Positions 1 to 7,073 of a DNA stretch of 64,000 bases are shown here, piece after piece. Position 1 is the first letter of the stretch; the number at the start of each line of letters is the position of its first letter. The stretch comes from Actinomycetota bacterium (GTDB taxonomy: Bacteria; Actinomycetota; Acidimicrobiia; Acidimicrobiales; Ilumatobacteraceae), in NCBI GenBank assembly GCA_005788815.1, contig SYAZ01000032.1:1-64000 (forward strand). The letters are read 5' to 3'. Made by a program: the position numbers and the translations under genes. The notes beneath the pieces are model-generated. The model saw only the letters and a program-made list of their open reading frames with translations, made no database searches and was not told where the DNA came from.

Positions 1-429
1 AATTTCCTCTTGAGTGGGCAAACGATGTGTGAAGCCACTGAGTTGGATGTTGTGAGAAATTTGAAATGCCCAACCGTCTGCTTGTGCAGCGGGCTTCATC
101 ATGGAATTCACAACAATGGCGCGGTGAGCACCAACGTTTGCCACTTTCCAAGTGGGGATCTCGTCGCGCATTGGTGGTGGGCCAATCTTCTTTAGCGACT
201 GACCAGCGCTTTGTGCACGACGAACTCGGACAAGATCTTTCACATGGTCAGTCGTCCACATGGACTTTCCACCGGCGCGCAAGGGTGGTCGCACAACGCC
301 GAGAGTCACGTAATAACGCACGTTTCGTTCGGTGAATTGTTGTGCGATGCGCTCGTCGCCAACAGCGAGATGTGCCGTGGCTTCGTGCACTGTGGTCAGC
401 AGTTCTTCAATGGTGAGTAATTCAGACAT
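1..429 (-). CDS. MerR-type HTH regulator, truncated by the window edge
   Basis: The reading frame runs from ATG (427-429) off the left edge, giving 143 residues without a stop. Residues about 34-80 (QFTERNVRYYVTLGVVRPPL onwards) have the pattern of a MerR winged helix: a short helix, an R-Y-Y turn, then a wing with a run of Arg residues. The remainder has no motif I recognise. The start is supported by a TANNNT element 6 nt upstream. The gene is divergent from the MoxR-type ATPase at 552, so it could control that locus. MerR-like DNA binding is inferred from the sequence pattern; effector and target are unknown. Confidence 0.7.
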   Translation of the reverse strand, partial: MSELLTIEELLTTVHEATAHLAVGDERIAQQFTERNVRYYVTLGVVRPPLRAGGKSMWTTDHVKDLVRVRRAQSAGQSLKKIGPPPMRDEIPTWKVANVGAHRAIVVNSMMKPAAQADGWAFQISHNIQLSGFTHRLPTQEEI

Positions 430-441
430 GAACCCATAATA
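430..441 (-). promoter_or_regulatory. Leaderless -10 element for the MerR-type gene
   Basis: On the minus strand TATTAT (441-436) lies 6 nt before the ATG at 429, the spacing expected when transcription starts at the start codon itself. No Shine-Dalgarno sequence is visible. Confidence 0.6.
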
Positions 442-489
442 CTGGTAGAACGACAGTAAAACAACTAGCAGTATGACAGTAATAATTTC

Positions 490-536
490 AAGCCCCATAA
501 GCCTTTCTCTGCCTAGGGGCTTCCGAGGGCTCTCGG
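490..536 (+). other. Two hairpins between divergent starts
   Basis: In the 122-nt gap between the MerR-type gene and the ATPase gene, AAGCCCC (490-496) can pair with GGGGCTT (516-522), and CCGAG (523-527) with CTCGG (532-536) across a GGCT loop. Neither is followed by a T-run. They lie upstream of the predicted leaderless start at 552, so they may be DNA-level sites or terminate antisense transcription. Role unknown. Confidence 0.3.
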
Positions 537-538
537 GG

Positions 539-551
539 TACTGTCGCATCT
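539..551 (+). promoter_or_regulatory. Leaderless -10 element for the MoxR-type ATPase
   Basis: TACTGT (539-544) sits 7 nt before ATG 552 with no Shine-Dalgarno sequence in between. Confidence 0.6.
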
Positions 552-1976
552 ATGACAATTCCTGCTGTCCCTGAGTCCCTGCCAACCACCCTGGGGGCTC
601 TACGGGCCTCTGGCTGGCAGTCACTGCCCATCAAGGAGGAGTTGCGCAAGAACGCCGTGCGCAACATTGCAGCTGGCCTGCCACTCTTCGAAGGTGTGAT
701 GGGGTACGAACACACCGTGATGCCGCAGTTAGAGAACGCGTTGCTTGCCGGACACGACGTTGTGTTTCTTGGAGAGCGAGGTCAGGCAAAGACACGCATG
801 ATTCGTTCACTCACAGATTTGCTCGACGAATGGATGCCCATTATTGCTGGCAGTGAAATCAACGATGATCCGTACAACCCAGTCTCACGTCATGCACGCG
901 ACTTATTTGCTGCAGAAGGTGACAACACTCCGATTGCGTGGGTGCATCGCAGTGAACGATTCGGCGAAAAACTTGCAACGCCAGATACATCAATCTCTGA
1001 CCTCATTGGTGAAGTAGACCCCATCAAAGTTGCAGAAGGTCGTTACCTCAGTGACGAACTCACTTTGCATTACGGCTTAGTTCCTCGCACAAACCGCGGC
1101 ATTTTCGCAATCAACGAATTGCCAGACCTTGCAGAGCGAATCCAAGTGGGTTTGTTGAACGTTCTTGAAGAGCGTGACGTGCAGATTCGCGGCTACAAGA
1201 TTCGTCTTCCACTCGATGTGATGTTGGTTGCTTCTGCAAACCCAGAGGATTACACCAACCGCGGCCGCATTATTACGCCATTGAAAGACCGTTTCGGAAG
1301 CCAGATTCGTACGCACTATCCGTTGGAAGTGGAAACTGAAATCGCCATCATGCGTCAGGAATCACGGCCTGCATCAATTGGTGATGTCACTGTGACTATG
1401 CCTGCATTTATGGAGCGAATCATCGCAATGTTCTCGCACCAAGCACGAAGCAGCAGTCACGTCAATCAGCGCAGCGGTGTCAGTGTGCGCCTTAGTGTTT
1501 CAAACTTTGAAATTCTCAGTGCAAACGCAGTGCGCCGTGCATTGCGTGCTGGCGAAAAAGATGTAGCGCCACGCGTGAGCGATCTTGATGCTCTTGCTTC
1601 TTCCACTGGTGGAAAAGTTGAGATCGAGTCGCTTGAAGAGGGCCGTGAATCCCTCATCCTGCAGCAGTTGATCTCAGCAGCGGTTCTTACTGTGTATAAA
1701 GAACTGGCCCCCGGTTCCATGATGGGTGAAGTCATAACCGCTTTTGAAACGGGAACCGTTGCTCACGTCGGCGAAGACATTCCATCAGCTGAACTGATCG
1801 CATTGTTCAACGACATCCCTGCCTTACGGGCTCCTGTGCTTGTGCTTACTGAAGGTGACGAATCGCCCGCTGTTTTGGCAAGTGCCGTTGAGTTTGTTCT
1901 TGAAGGATTACACCTCACGCGTCGTCTCAACAAAGATGCATCGGGCACGAAAGCCACGTACCGTTCTCGCGGTTAG
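552..1976 (+). CDS. MoxR/BchI-type AAA+ ATPase (magnesium-chelatase-I-like)
   Basis: A 474-residue AAA+ ATPase of the MoxR/Mg-chelatase subunit I group, which typically remodels protein complexes together with a VWA partner. Walker A is GERGQAKT (74-81); the Walker B strand is GIFAINELPDL (about 183-193), with Asn188 where Asp is usual, followed by the catalytic Glu189. Sensor 1 is ASANPEDY (about 227-234) and the Arg finger is in PLKDRFG (Arg247). The C-terminal 200 residues are helical. The likely partner is the VWA protein at 2604, separated only by an antisense cyclase gene. There is no photosynthetic or chlorophyll gene nearby, so true magnesium chelation is unlikely. Client and pathway are unknown. 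Confidence 0.85.
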   Translation: MTIPAVPESLPTTLGALRASGWQSLPIKEELRKNAVRNIAAGLPLFEGVMGYEHTVMPQLENALLAGHDVVFLGERGQAKTRMIRSLTDLLDEWMPIIAGSEINDDPYNPVSRHARDLFAAEGDNTPIAWVHRSERFGEKLATPDTSISDLIGEVDPIKVAEGRYLSDELTLHYGLVPRTNRGIFAINELPDLAERIQVGLLNVLEERDVQIRGYKIRLPLDVMLVASANPEDYTNRGRIITPLKDRFGSQIRTHYPLEVETEIAIMRQESRPASIGDVTVTMPAFMERIIAMFSHQARSSSHVNQRSGVSVRLSVSNFEILSANAVRRALRAGEKDVAPRVSDLDALASSTGGKVEIESLEEGRESLILQQLISAAVLTVYKELAPGSMMGEVITAFETGTVAHVGEDIPSAELIALFNDIPALRAPVLVLTEGDESPAVLASAVEFVLEGLHLTRRLNKDASGTKATYRSRG

Positions 1977-2016
1977 AGCGAGCTAAAGAATCTGTATGTT
2001 TCGCCGATGGCGATAA

Positions 2017-2568
2017 CTACATAACGAACGGCGAGCGTGTCCACAACTCGCCAGTGTCATTGCGTGCAACATCGGTTGCTTCACCCGTGAGCGTGACGAC
2101 GTTGATCGCTTCATTGAGTCCGCGCAAGGTGAGCGGCTCGTGTGGAACAGCCACAACGCCTTCTGGCAGGTTTTCGATCTGATCCACTGGAATGATCACT
2201 TCATACGAGGCAGCAGCGTCACAGAGGCGCGCAGCCAGGTTTACGGCAGTTCCGATGTAGTCGTCGCCTTCGAACAGCAAAGCAAGACCAGATGCGATAC
2301 CAACACGGATAGAAAGCGGGGCACAGGCAGACGCAGAGCGCTTCTGGAGCTCCAAACAAAAGCGCACAGCGTCTCGTTGATCGACGGCTACGAGCATGCA
2401 GCCATCGCCGAGCCATTTAGCGATACGTACACCGGTCTCAGATGCCACATCACGCGTCACAGCACGCCAAGACGCCAAAAGGCGACCAGCCGCATCGTCG
2501 CCGTTCTCATTCGTGAAGTTCGTAAACCCTGAGATATCGACGAAAACAAAAGTTCTTGGTACTCGCAT
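2017..2568 (-). CDS. Class III adenylate/guanylate cyclase domain protein
   Basis: A single soluble class III cyclase homology domain of 183 residues. Metal-binding Asp11 lies in FVDISGFT and Asp55 in KWLGDG. The usual adenine-selecting Lys (Lys51) and Asp (about Asp103) are present, as are the transition-state Asn110 and Arg114 in the VNLAARL segment, so the site looks complete and ATP-type. I chose ATG 2568 because GGTGGAG lies 6 nt upstream; a GTG at 2580 would add four residues. No sensory or membrane domain is present, so regulation must come from outside. The gene is antisense between the AAA+ ATPase and VWA genes. cAMP formation is inferred from the residues. Confidence 0.85.
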   Translation of the reverse strand: MRVPRTFVFVDISGFTNFTNENGDDAAGRLLASWRAVTRDVASETGVRIAKWLGDGCMLVAVDQRDAVRFCLELQKRSASACAPLSIRVGIASGLALLFEGDDYIGTAVNLAARLCDAAASYEVIIPVDQIENLPEGVVAVPHEPLTLRGLNEAINVVTLTGEATDVARNDTGELWTRSPFVM

Positions 2569-2591
2569 GTTGTTCTCCACCTTAGAGCAAC

Positions 2592-2603
2592 TAGGTTGCC
2601 TTT
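2592..2603 (+). promoter_or_regulatory. Leaderless -10 element for the VWA gene
   Basis: TAGGTT (2592-2597) is 6 nt before ATG 2604. The element lies in the short gap between the divergent cyclase and VWA starts. Confidence 0.6.
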
Positions 2604-4625
2604 ATGCCTGCGAGATTCACATACTCCCGATGGGATGGCACTCAGACCCCATTCAGTGTCGATGCAGACGGGATTCTTGATGAATTAGCCGATGATCTGA
2701 TGTATCACGGCGACCTCGATTCAGCCTTGCGCCGTTTGATGCGTGAAGGAATGACCGACAAGGACGGCAAGCGAATAGAGGGTCTTCGCGAAATGATGGA
2801 GCGCATCCGTCAACGCAAGAAAGAACTTGAAGAAAGTGGCGATCTTGGCGGTGTGTATTCAGAAATTGCTGAAGCATTACAAGATGTCATCGACGAAGAA
2901 AGACATGCTGTCGAAAACGCAGTTCGCGAAGCGGAAAATTCTGGCGATGAACGTCGCGCGGAGACCGCACGTGATGCGGCGATGGAACGCAACTTTCGTT
3001 TGGACATGATGCCCGAAGATCTCGCTGGCATGGTGCGCGAATTACAAAGTTATGACTTCGAATCACCAGAGGCACGTCAGCGATTTGAAGAACTGATGGA
3101 CAAATTGCGTCAGCAGATGATGCAACAAGTTGTTGATCAGATGGCTGAAGGCATCCAAGATATGTCGCCCGAAAACATGGCTCGCATGAAAGACATGATG
3201 GCTGCGCTCAACAACATGATCGAAGCGCGCGAGCAAGGTGAAGACCCGCACTTCGAAGAGTTCATGGAGCAATTCGGAGATTTCTTTCCCGAGAATCCAC
3301 AAACACTCGACGAGCTTTTAGAAAACATGGCGCAACGCATGCAAGCCATGCAAGATTTCATGAACTCGCTCACACCAGAACAGCGGTCACAGTTGCAGCA
3401 ACTATCCGACCAACTCATGGAAGACATGGACCTCAATTGGCAGGTGCAGCAGTTGGGTCAAAAGTTGCAATCCATGTTTCCTCAGCAGGGCCCACCGGGT
3501 CAACAACAGGGTTATAACTTTCGTGGCGAGACACCAATGGACATGCAGCAGGCCATGGATGCCATGCGCGAAATGGGTCAACTCAGTGAGATGGAAGCCA
3601 TGTTGCAGCAGTCTCGAAACCCAGCCCAACTAGCCGAGGTAGACATTGAAAAAATGCGGGATTTATTGGGTGAAGACGCTGCCCGCTCCATGGAGCAGTT
3701 AGCCAAGATCGTTAAGCAGTTAGAGGACGCCGGCCTTGTGCATCGCAAAGATGGAAAATTGGAACTCTCACCGCGCGGGCTTCGGGCCATTGGTAACAGC
3801 GCGTTGCGAGAGCTCTTCAGCAAATTGTCGAAGGACAAATTCGGTCAGCACAGAATTGCTCGCGACGGCAGTGGCCATGAGCGCACCTACGACTCGAAGC
3901 CATATGAATTTGGTGATCCATTCCGACTTGATTTGCAGCGAACTATCCGCAATGCAATCTCTCGAAATGGAACAGGTACTCCCGTTCGACTGTTGCCAGA
4001 AGATTTTGAGATTGAGCGCACCGAACACACCACCCGATCTTCCACGGTTCTGATGCTCGACTTGTCGTACAGCATGGTGCAGGCAGGCCGATTCTTGCCC
4101 GCCAAAAAAGTGGCAATGGCATTGCATTCATTGATTACTTCGCAGTTCCCACGTGACTACATCAGCATTCTTGGATTCAGCAGCATTGCGTATCCCATTA
4201 CGCATGAAGATCTTCCAGGTATCAGTTGGGACCAGGAATACGGCACGAACATGCAGCACGGGTTCGCCCTCGCTCGCAAACTTCTCGCACAGCAAACCGG
4301 AACTAAGCAGATCATTATGATCACCGACGGTGAGCCCACTTCGCACATCACACCAGATGGGTATCCGTGGTTCACGTATTTTGACGGATATGAAGCGCAG
4401 CAATTAACTGCTGAAGCAACTATGCGAGAAGTGATGCGCTGCACGAAGGACAACATCACCATCAATTCATTCGTTCTTGATGCAAGTGGTTCATTACGCA
4501 AATTTGTTGAGCAGATGGCCCAGGTCAACCATGGACGTGCATTTTTCACGACTCCAGAGACGCTGGGGGACTACGTTTTGGTCGATTTCCTAGAAAATCG
4601 GCGCAAAATGAGCCGCGCTCGGTAG
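2604..4625 (+). CDS. VWA-domain protein, partner of the MoxR-type ATPase
   Basis: A 673-residue protein with no signal peptide. The first ~470 residues are charged and helical, rich in Met, Gln and Glu, with coiled-coil-like stretches around 70-110 and 170-330 (EELMDKLRQQMMQQVVDQMA is typical). The C-terminal third is a von Willebrand A domain: the MIDAS motif DLSYS is at about 486-490 and a second metal-loop motif is ITDGEPT at about 573-579. In MoxR systems the VWA protein recruits the ATPase to a client, and the same pairing is the obvious reading here. The window shows no client gene such as an oxidoreductase large subunit. Function beyond this is unknown. Confidence 0.8.
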   Translation: MPARFTYSRWDGTQTPFSVDADGILDELADDLMYHGDLDSALRRLMREGMTDKDGKRIEGLREMMERIRQRKKELEESGDLGGVYSEIAEALQDVIDEERHAVENAVREAENSGDERRAETARDAAMERNFRLDMMPEDLAGMVRELQSYDFESPEARQRFEELMDKLRQQMMQQVVDQMAEGIQDMSPENMARMKDMMAALNNMIEAREQGEDPHFEEFMEQFGDFFPENPQTLDELLENMAQRMQAMQDFMNSLTPEQRSQLQQLSDQLMEDMDLNWQVQQLGQKLQSMFPQQGPPGQQQGYNFRGETPMDMQQAMDAMREMGQLSEMEAMLQQSRNPAQLAEVDIEKMRDLLGEDAARSMEQLAKIVKQLEDAGLVHRKDGKLELSPRGLRAIGNSALRELFSKLSKDKFGQHRIARDGSGHERTYDSKPYEFGDPFRLDLQRTIRNAISRNGTGTPVRLLPEDFEIERTEHTTRSSTVLMLDLSYSMVQAGRFLPAKKVAMALHSLITSQFPRDYISILGFSSIAYPITHEDLPGISWDQEYGTNMQHGFALARKLLAQQTGTKQIIMITDGEPTSHITPDGYPWFTYFDGYEAQQLTAEATMREVMRCTKDNITINSFVLDASGSLRKFVEQMAQVNHGRAFFTTPETLGDYVLVDFLENRRKMSRAR

Positions 4626-4708
4626 GTCTAGCCGAACTGGTGAACGCCTTCTAATTCGGCAGACTCTGACTGTTGAAGTGCCTAAATCCTTACAGCATTT
4701 GCTTTTTC

Positions 4709-4725
4709 TGTGATTCTTTGTCACA
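4709..4725 (+). promoter_or_regulatory. CRP-like palindrome upstream of whiB
   Basis: TGTGA (4709-4713) and TCACA (4721-4725) form a palindrome with a 7-nt centre, about 80-95 nt before the whiB start. Classical CRP sites have a 6-nt centre, so this is a near match only. It is noteworthy because whiB1 of Mycobacterium tuberculosis is a known CRP target, and a cyclase gene lies 2 kb away. Confidence 0.3.
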
Positions 4726-4804
4726 ATGACATCGCTGTAATTACAGAGGCGAAAGTCGATGTCCCCCGGGAGTCGCTTGAACCTCTTGCTGGGAGGCAAC
4801 AAGC

Positions 4805-5080
4805 ATGCACGGAGATTCTGAATCATTAAGCCAGGAACGCGGCTGGCAAGACCAGGCCAACTGCCTAGGCGTCGACCCCGACCTTTTCTTTCCTGAGCGC
4901 GGCGCGAGCACTCGCGAAGCCAAAGAAGTATGCAAAGGCTGCGTTGTTCGTGGCGAATGTCTTGAATACGCATTAGCAAACGGCGAGAAGTTTGGTATCT
5001 GGGGCGGATTGTCTGAACGTGAGCGCCGCCGTTTGCGTCGTCAACGCGCACAAGACGGTCGACGTATCGTCAACGGTTAA
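4805..5080 (+). CDS. WhiB-family iron-sulfur regulator (first copy)
   Basis: A 91-residue WhiB-like protein. The four [4Fe-4S] ligands are Cys20, Cys43, Cys46 and Cys52 (C, then CKGC, then C), followed by the family turn GIWGG (64-68) and a basic C-terminal tail (SERERRRLRRQRAQ). WhiB proteins bind primary sigma factor and redox-sensitive clusters to adjust transcription. The start is set by GGGAGG 8 nt before ATG. The stop codon overlaps the stop of the convergent gene at 5077 (5078-5080 against 5077-5079). The short length resembles WhiB1 or WhiB2; I cannot assign the subclass from sequence alone. Confidence 0.95.
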   Translation: MHGDSESLSQERGWQDQANCLGVDPDLFFPERGASTREAKEVCKGCVVRGECLEYALANGEKFGIWGGLSERERRRLRRQRAQDGRRIVNG

Positions 5081-5856
5081 TTCCGAAGACGCCACTCGAT
5101 CGTTTGTTCCTGAGAAACATCGAGTGCCTCCCACCGATGTCGTGGAATGTTCGCAAGAATAGCTGCTGGCAACAGACCAACTAGTTCTGCATGATGAATC
5201 GGGGCATGTTGTGCCACAGCATCGTAAACATCTAATGGCCCTGAATTCATTGGGTTTATGAGGTTCACGCTCACCTGGGTGTAATCACCAACTTGCAGTC
5301 CCAATGTGCGAATGTCTGGCGAACGTACAGCAGATGCAATGTTTTTCGTTTGAGCAAGATCAACATGTTCAAGCCACAGGTTGTATGCAACTAGTGGTGG
5401 TCGCACGCCAACACACATTGCACCGGCTGTGTCATGTGGAGCGAGTGGACCAATGTCTGATTGCAAATCTTTCCACGCGTGTTTGCGAACATACGGCAGT
5501 GTGCGTTCAGGGCCGTATAAGAAAATTGGTATTTGTAAAAATGTCGTGGCCCACGTTGCGAAGTCATGTCGCGCACGAACAGCATCGTCAAATGTTGAAC
5601 CTTCGAGTGGAACGAATGGCACAACGTCTACAACGCCAAGTCGTGGATGCACTCCGTCGTGACTGTTTACATTAAGAAGTTGCACTGCCATGCTCGTCAA
5701 CATTCGAGGGGCACCTTCGCCAATCAGTGTGAACACGCTTCTGTTGTGGTCCGGGTCTGAATGAACATCCAGCAGATCGCCAGCCAGACCAGCCGATAGG
5801 GCAGCGATGACATCGGGGTCTCGACCCTCACTGATATTGATGACGCATTCAAGCAC
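5077..5856 (-). CDS. Glutamate formimidoyltransferase-like protein (FTCD N-terminal domain)
   Basis: A 259-residue protein matching the formiminotransferase domain of FTCD, which transfers the formimino group of formiminoglutamate to tetrahydrofolate. It opens with LECVINISEGRDPDVI and continues with DVHSDPDHNRSVFTL; the catalytic His segment is DGVHPRLGVVDVVPFVPL (about 66-83). It is about 40 residues shorter than the usual ~300-residue single-domain enzyme and has no cyclodeaminase domain. No histidine-degradation gene is near, so it may have another folate-linked role. The start is a GTG at 5854-5856 with only a weak upstream element. Confidence 0.75.
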   Translation of the reverse strand: MLECVINISEGRDPDVIAALSAGLAGDLLDVHSDPDHNRSVFTLIGEGAPRMLTSMAVQLLNVNSHDGVHPRLGVVDVVPFVPLEGSTFDDAVRARHDFATWATTFLQIPIFLYGPERTLPYVRKHAWKDLQSDIGPLAPHDTAGAMCVGVRPPLVAYNLWLEHVDLAQTKNIASAVRSPDIRTLGLQVGDYTQVSVNLINPMNSGPLDVYDAVAQHAPIHHAELVGLLPAAILANIPRHRWEALDVSQEQTIEWRLRN

Positions 5857-5901
5857 GACAAGTTCTTACCAACTCAGATGCCCTCGTTGCTACCTCAGTG
5901 G

Positions 5902-5914
5902 TAGCGTGATCGAC
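5902..5914 (+). promoter_or_regulatory. Leaderless -10 element for tatA
   Basis: TAGCGT (5902-5907) lies 7 nt before ATG 5915, supporting that ATG over the GTG at 5906. Confidence 0.5.
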
Positions 5915-6079
5915 ATGGGAACACCTGAACTTGTCATGATCGCCATTGTGGTGCTGGTCCTCTTCGGAGGCTCTCAGTTGCCAAAGCTTGCAAAGAACCT
6001 TGGCAGTGCACAACGTGAACTGAAAAAGGCAATGGACGACGGCAAGAGCGACCAGAAGCCCGAAGGCGAAGTCAAGTAG
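5915..6079 (+). CDS. tatA: Twin-arginine translocase subunit TatA
   Basis: A 54-residue TatA/E-type protein that forms the pore-related component of the twin-arginine export system. Residues 2-20 (GTPELVMIAIVVLVLFGGSQ) are the short membrane helix with the typical Glu near its start. LFGGSQLPKLAKNLG carries the Phe-Gly hinge and leads into an amphipathic helix (SAQRELKKAMDD), followed by a short charged tail. The gene stands alone; tatB and tatC are not in the window. An upstream in-frame GTG at 5906 would add three residues. Confidence 0.9.
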   Translation: MGTPELVMIAIVVLVLFGGSQLPKLAKNLGSAQRELKKAMDDGKSDQKPEGEVK

Positions 6080-6116
6080 TCGGACTGTGTTGGCCTTAGC
6101 GCCAATCCAAAATTGA

Positions 6117-6407
6117 CTAGGCCGTAATGCCGCGACGGCGTTTCAAAATGCGACGACGTTCGCGCTCACTTGTGCCACCCCACACACCGTGTTCGATGCG
6201 CTCTGTGAGTGCGTACTCAAGACAAGTATCGAGCACTGGGCAACCTTTGCAGATTGCACGAGCTCTATCAACGCCCACTCCGTCTGACGGAAAGAAAGTT
6301 GTTGGTGGGTATTTGCGGCAATTGCCGGTACCCATCCAGGCAGTCGGGGAGTCGTCAAACGGCTGCGGCTTGACTTGCTCTGTAGTGACTTGAAGTTTGA
6401 GTTTCAT
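6117..6407 (-). CDS. WhiB-family iron-sulfur regulator (second copy)
   Basis: A 96-residue WhiB-like protein with cluster ligands Cys30, Cys53, Cys56 and Cys62, the turn GVWGG (74-78) and a basic tail (SERERRRILKRRRG). Its N-terminal ~25 residues are longer and more acidic than in the copy at 4805, and the spacing between the first and second Cys is the same (23). ATG 6407 is chosen because GAGGAG lies 6 nt upstream; a GTG four codons earlier overlaps that Shine-Dalgarno sequence. The two copies differ clearly in sequence, so they are paralogues, not a recent duplication. Confidence 0.95.
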   Translation of the reverse strand: MKLKLQVTTEQVKPQPFDDSPTAWMGTGNCRKYPPTTFFPSDGVGVDRARAICKGCPVLDTCLEYALTERIEHGVWGGTSERERRRILKRRRGITA

Positions 6408-6704
6408 GGCTCTCCTCACTGCAACCTCGGGATGAGGTCACTATCGGTTCGGTATCTGTATGACGCCGAGTCATGGCGGGAAGTTCCCGCAAGAACATTC
6501 AAGCACGGAGATTTCTGCAGATGCGGTCAGAAAAGTAAAGGTTTGGCAAAAATGCTGGTTATCCACAGGATAAAGCCCTGAAAATTAGGGAAATCAGAGA
6601 GAAAAAGTCATTCTGTTGTCATTGGTCACCCCCCGATAGGCTTCTACGGATTCACTAGCAGCCAGGTCGTTTTTATAAGCGACCCGTGTCCCCCGGAGGC
6701 CCAT
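6408..6704. other. Intergenic region between divergent whiB and the gene at 6705
   Basis: No gene or RNA is recognisable in these 297 bases. A possible -10 TATAAG (6674-6679) precedes the gene at 6705, overlapping a short hairpin of GGTCG (6665-6669) and CGACC (6680-6684). CCCT/AGGG arms near 6585-6600 are too short to call. The length suggests regulated divergent promoters. Confidence 0.35.
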
Positions 6705-6971
6705 ATGTCAGATACACAGATTCAGCAGCCGCCAAAAGCTCATGCCCGCATTGTGTTTCTCGGTGCCGTGTCGCCTCACTGGGAGGTCTACGGCGACTGG
6801 GGCGATCAGAACGCCATCGATGAATTCCGTTCGCGTGTTCTTGCCCGCTTGGTGTTACTTCCTCGTGATGATCCACAGTTCCGTCGCAACATGGCACGCA
6901 TCGTGCGTGATGCAGAACGTGAATTGATCTCACTTGAATGGGATATGGGTGACCCGAACTACGAGTTCTAA
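6705..6971 (+). CDS. Small conserved-looking soluble protein of unknown function
   Basis: 88 residues, no signal peptide, membrane segment or known motif. The middle is rich in Asp/Trp (HWEVYGDWGDQNAIDEFRSR) and the C-terminal half is an Arg-rich helix (RVLARLVLLPRDDPQFRRNM). GGAGG lies 7 nt before ATG, a clear ribosome site. It precedes ppk by 102 nt on the same strand, but ppk has its own promoter element. I do not recognise a family. Confidence 0.65.
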   Translation: MSDTQIQQPPKAHARIVFLGAVSPHWEVYGDWGDQNAIDEFRSRVLARLVLLPRDDPQFRRNMARIVRDAERELISLEWDMGDPNYEF

Positions 6972-7059
6972 ATCTCCTTCGGTGTCGCTGGTGCCTCTTC
7001 ACGGTGAACAGATGGGAAACACACATCCACAAAACATCTGTGGTGTTGTAGCGAGTCAT

Positions 7060-7073
7060 TACCCTTCATTGTC
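7060..7073 (+). promoter_or_regulatory. Candidate leaderless -10 element for ppk
   Basis: TACCCT (7060-7065) lies 8 nt before ATG 7074; no Shine-Dalgarno sequence is seen. Confidence 0.4.

Noticed and set aside
488..715. 75-codon frame on the minus strand over the ATPase start
   Set aside because: It lacks a promoter element or ribosome site and mirrors the well-supported ATPase gene.
6080..6116. Terminator after tatA
   Set aside because: TTGGC/GCCAA arms are only 5 bp and no T-run follows on either strand.
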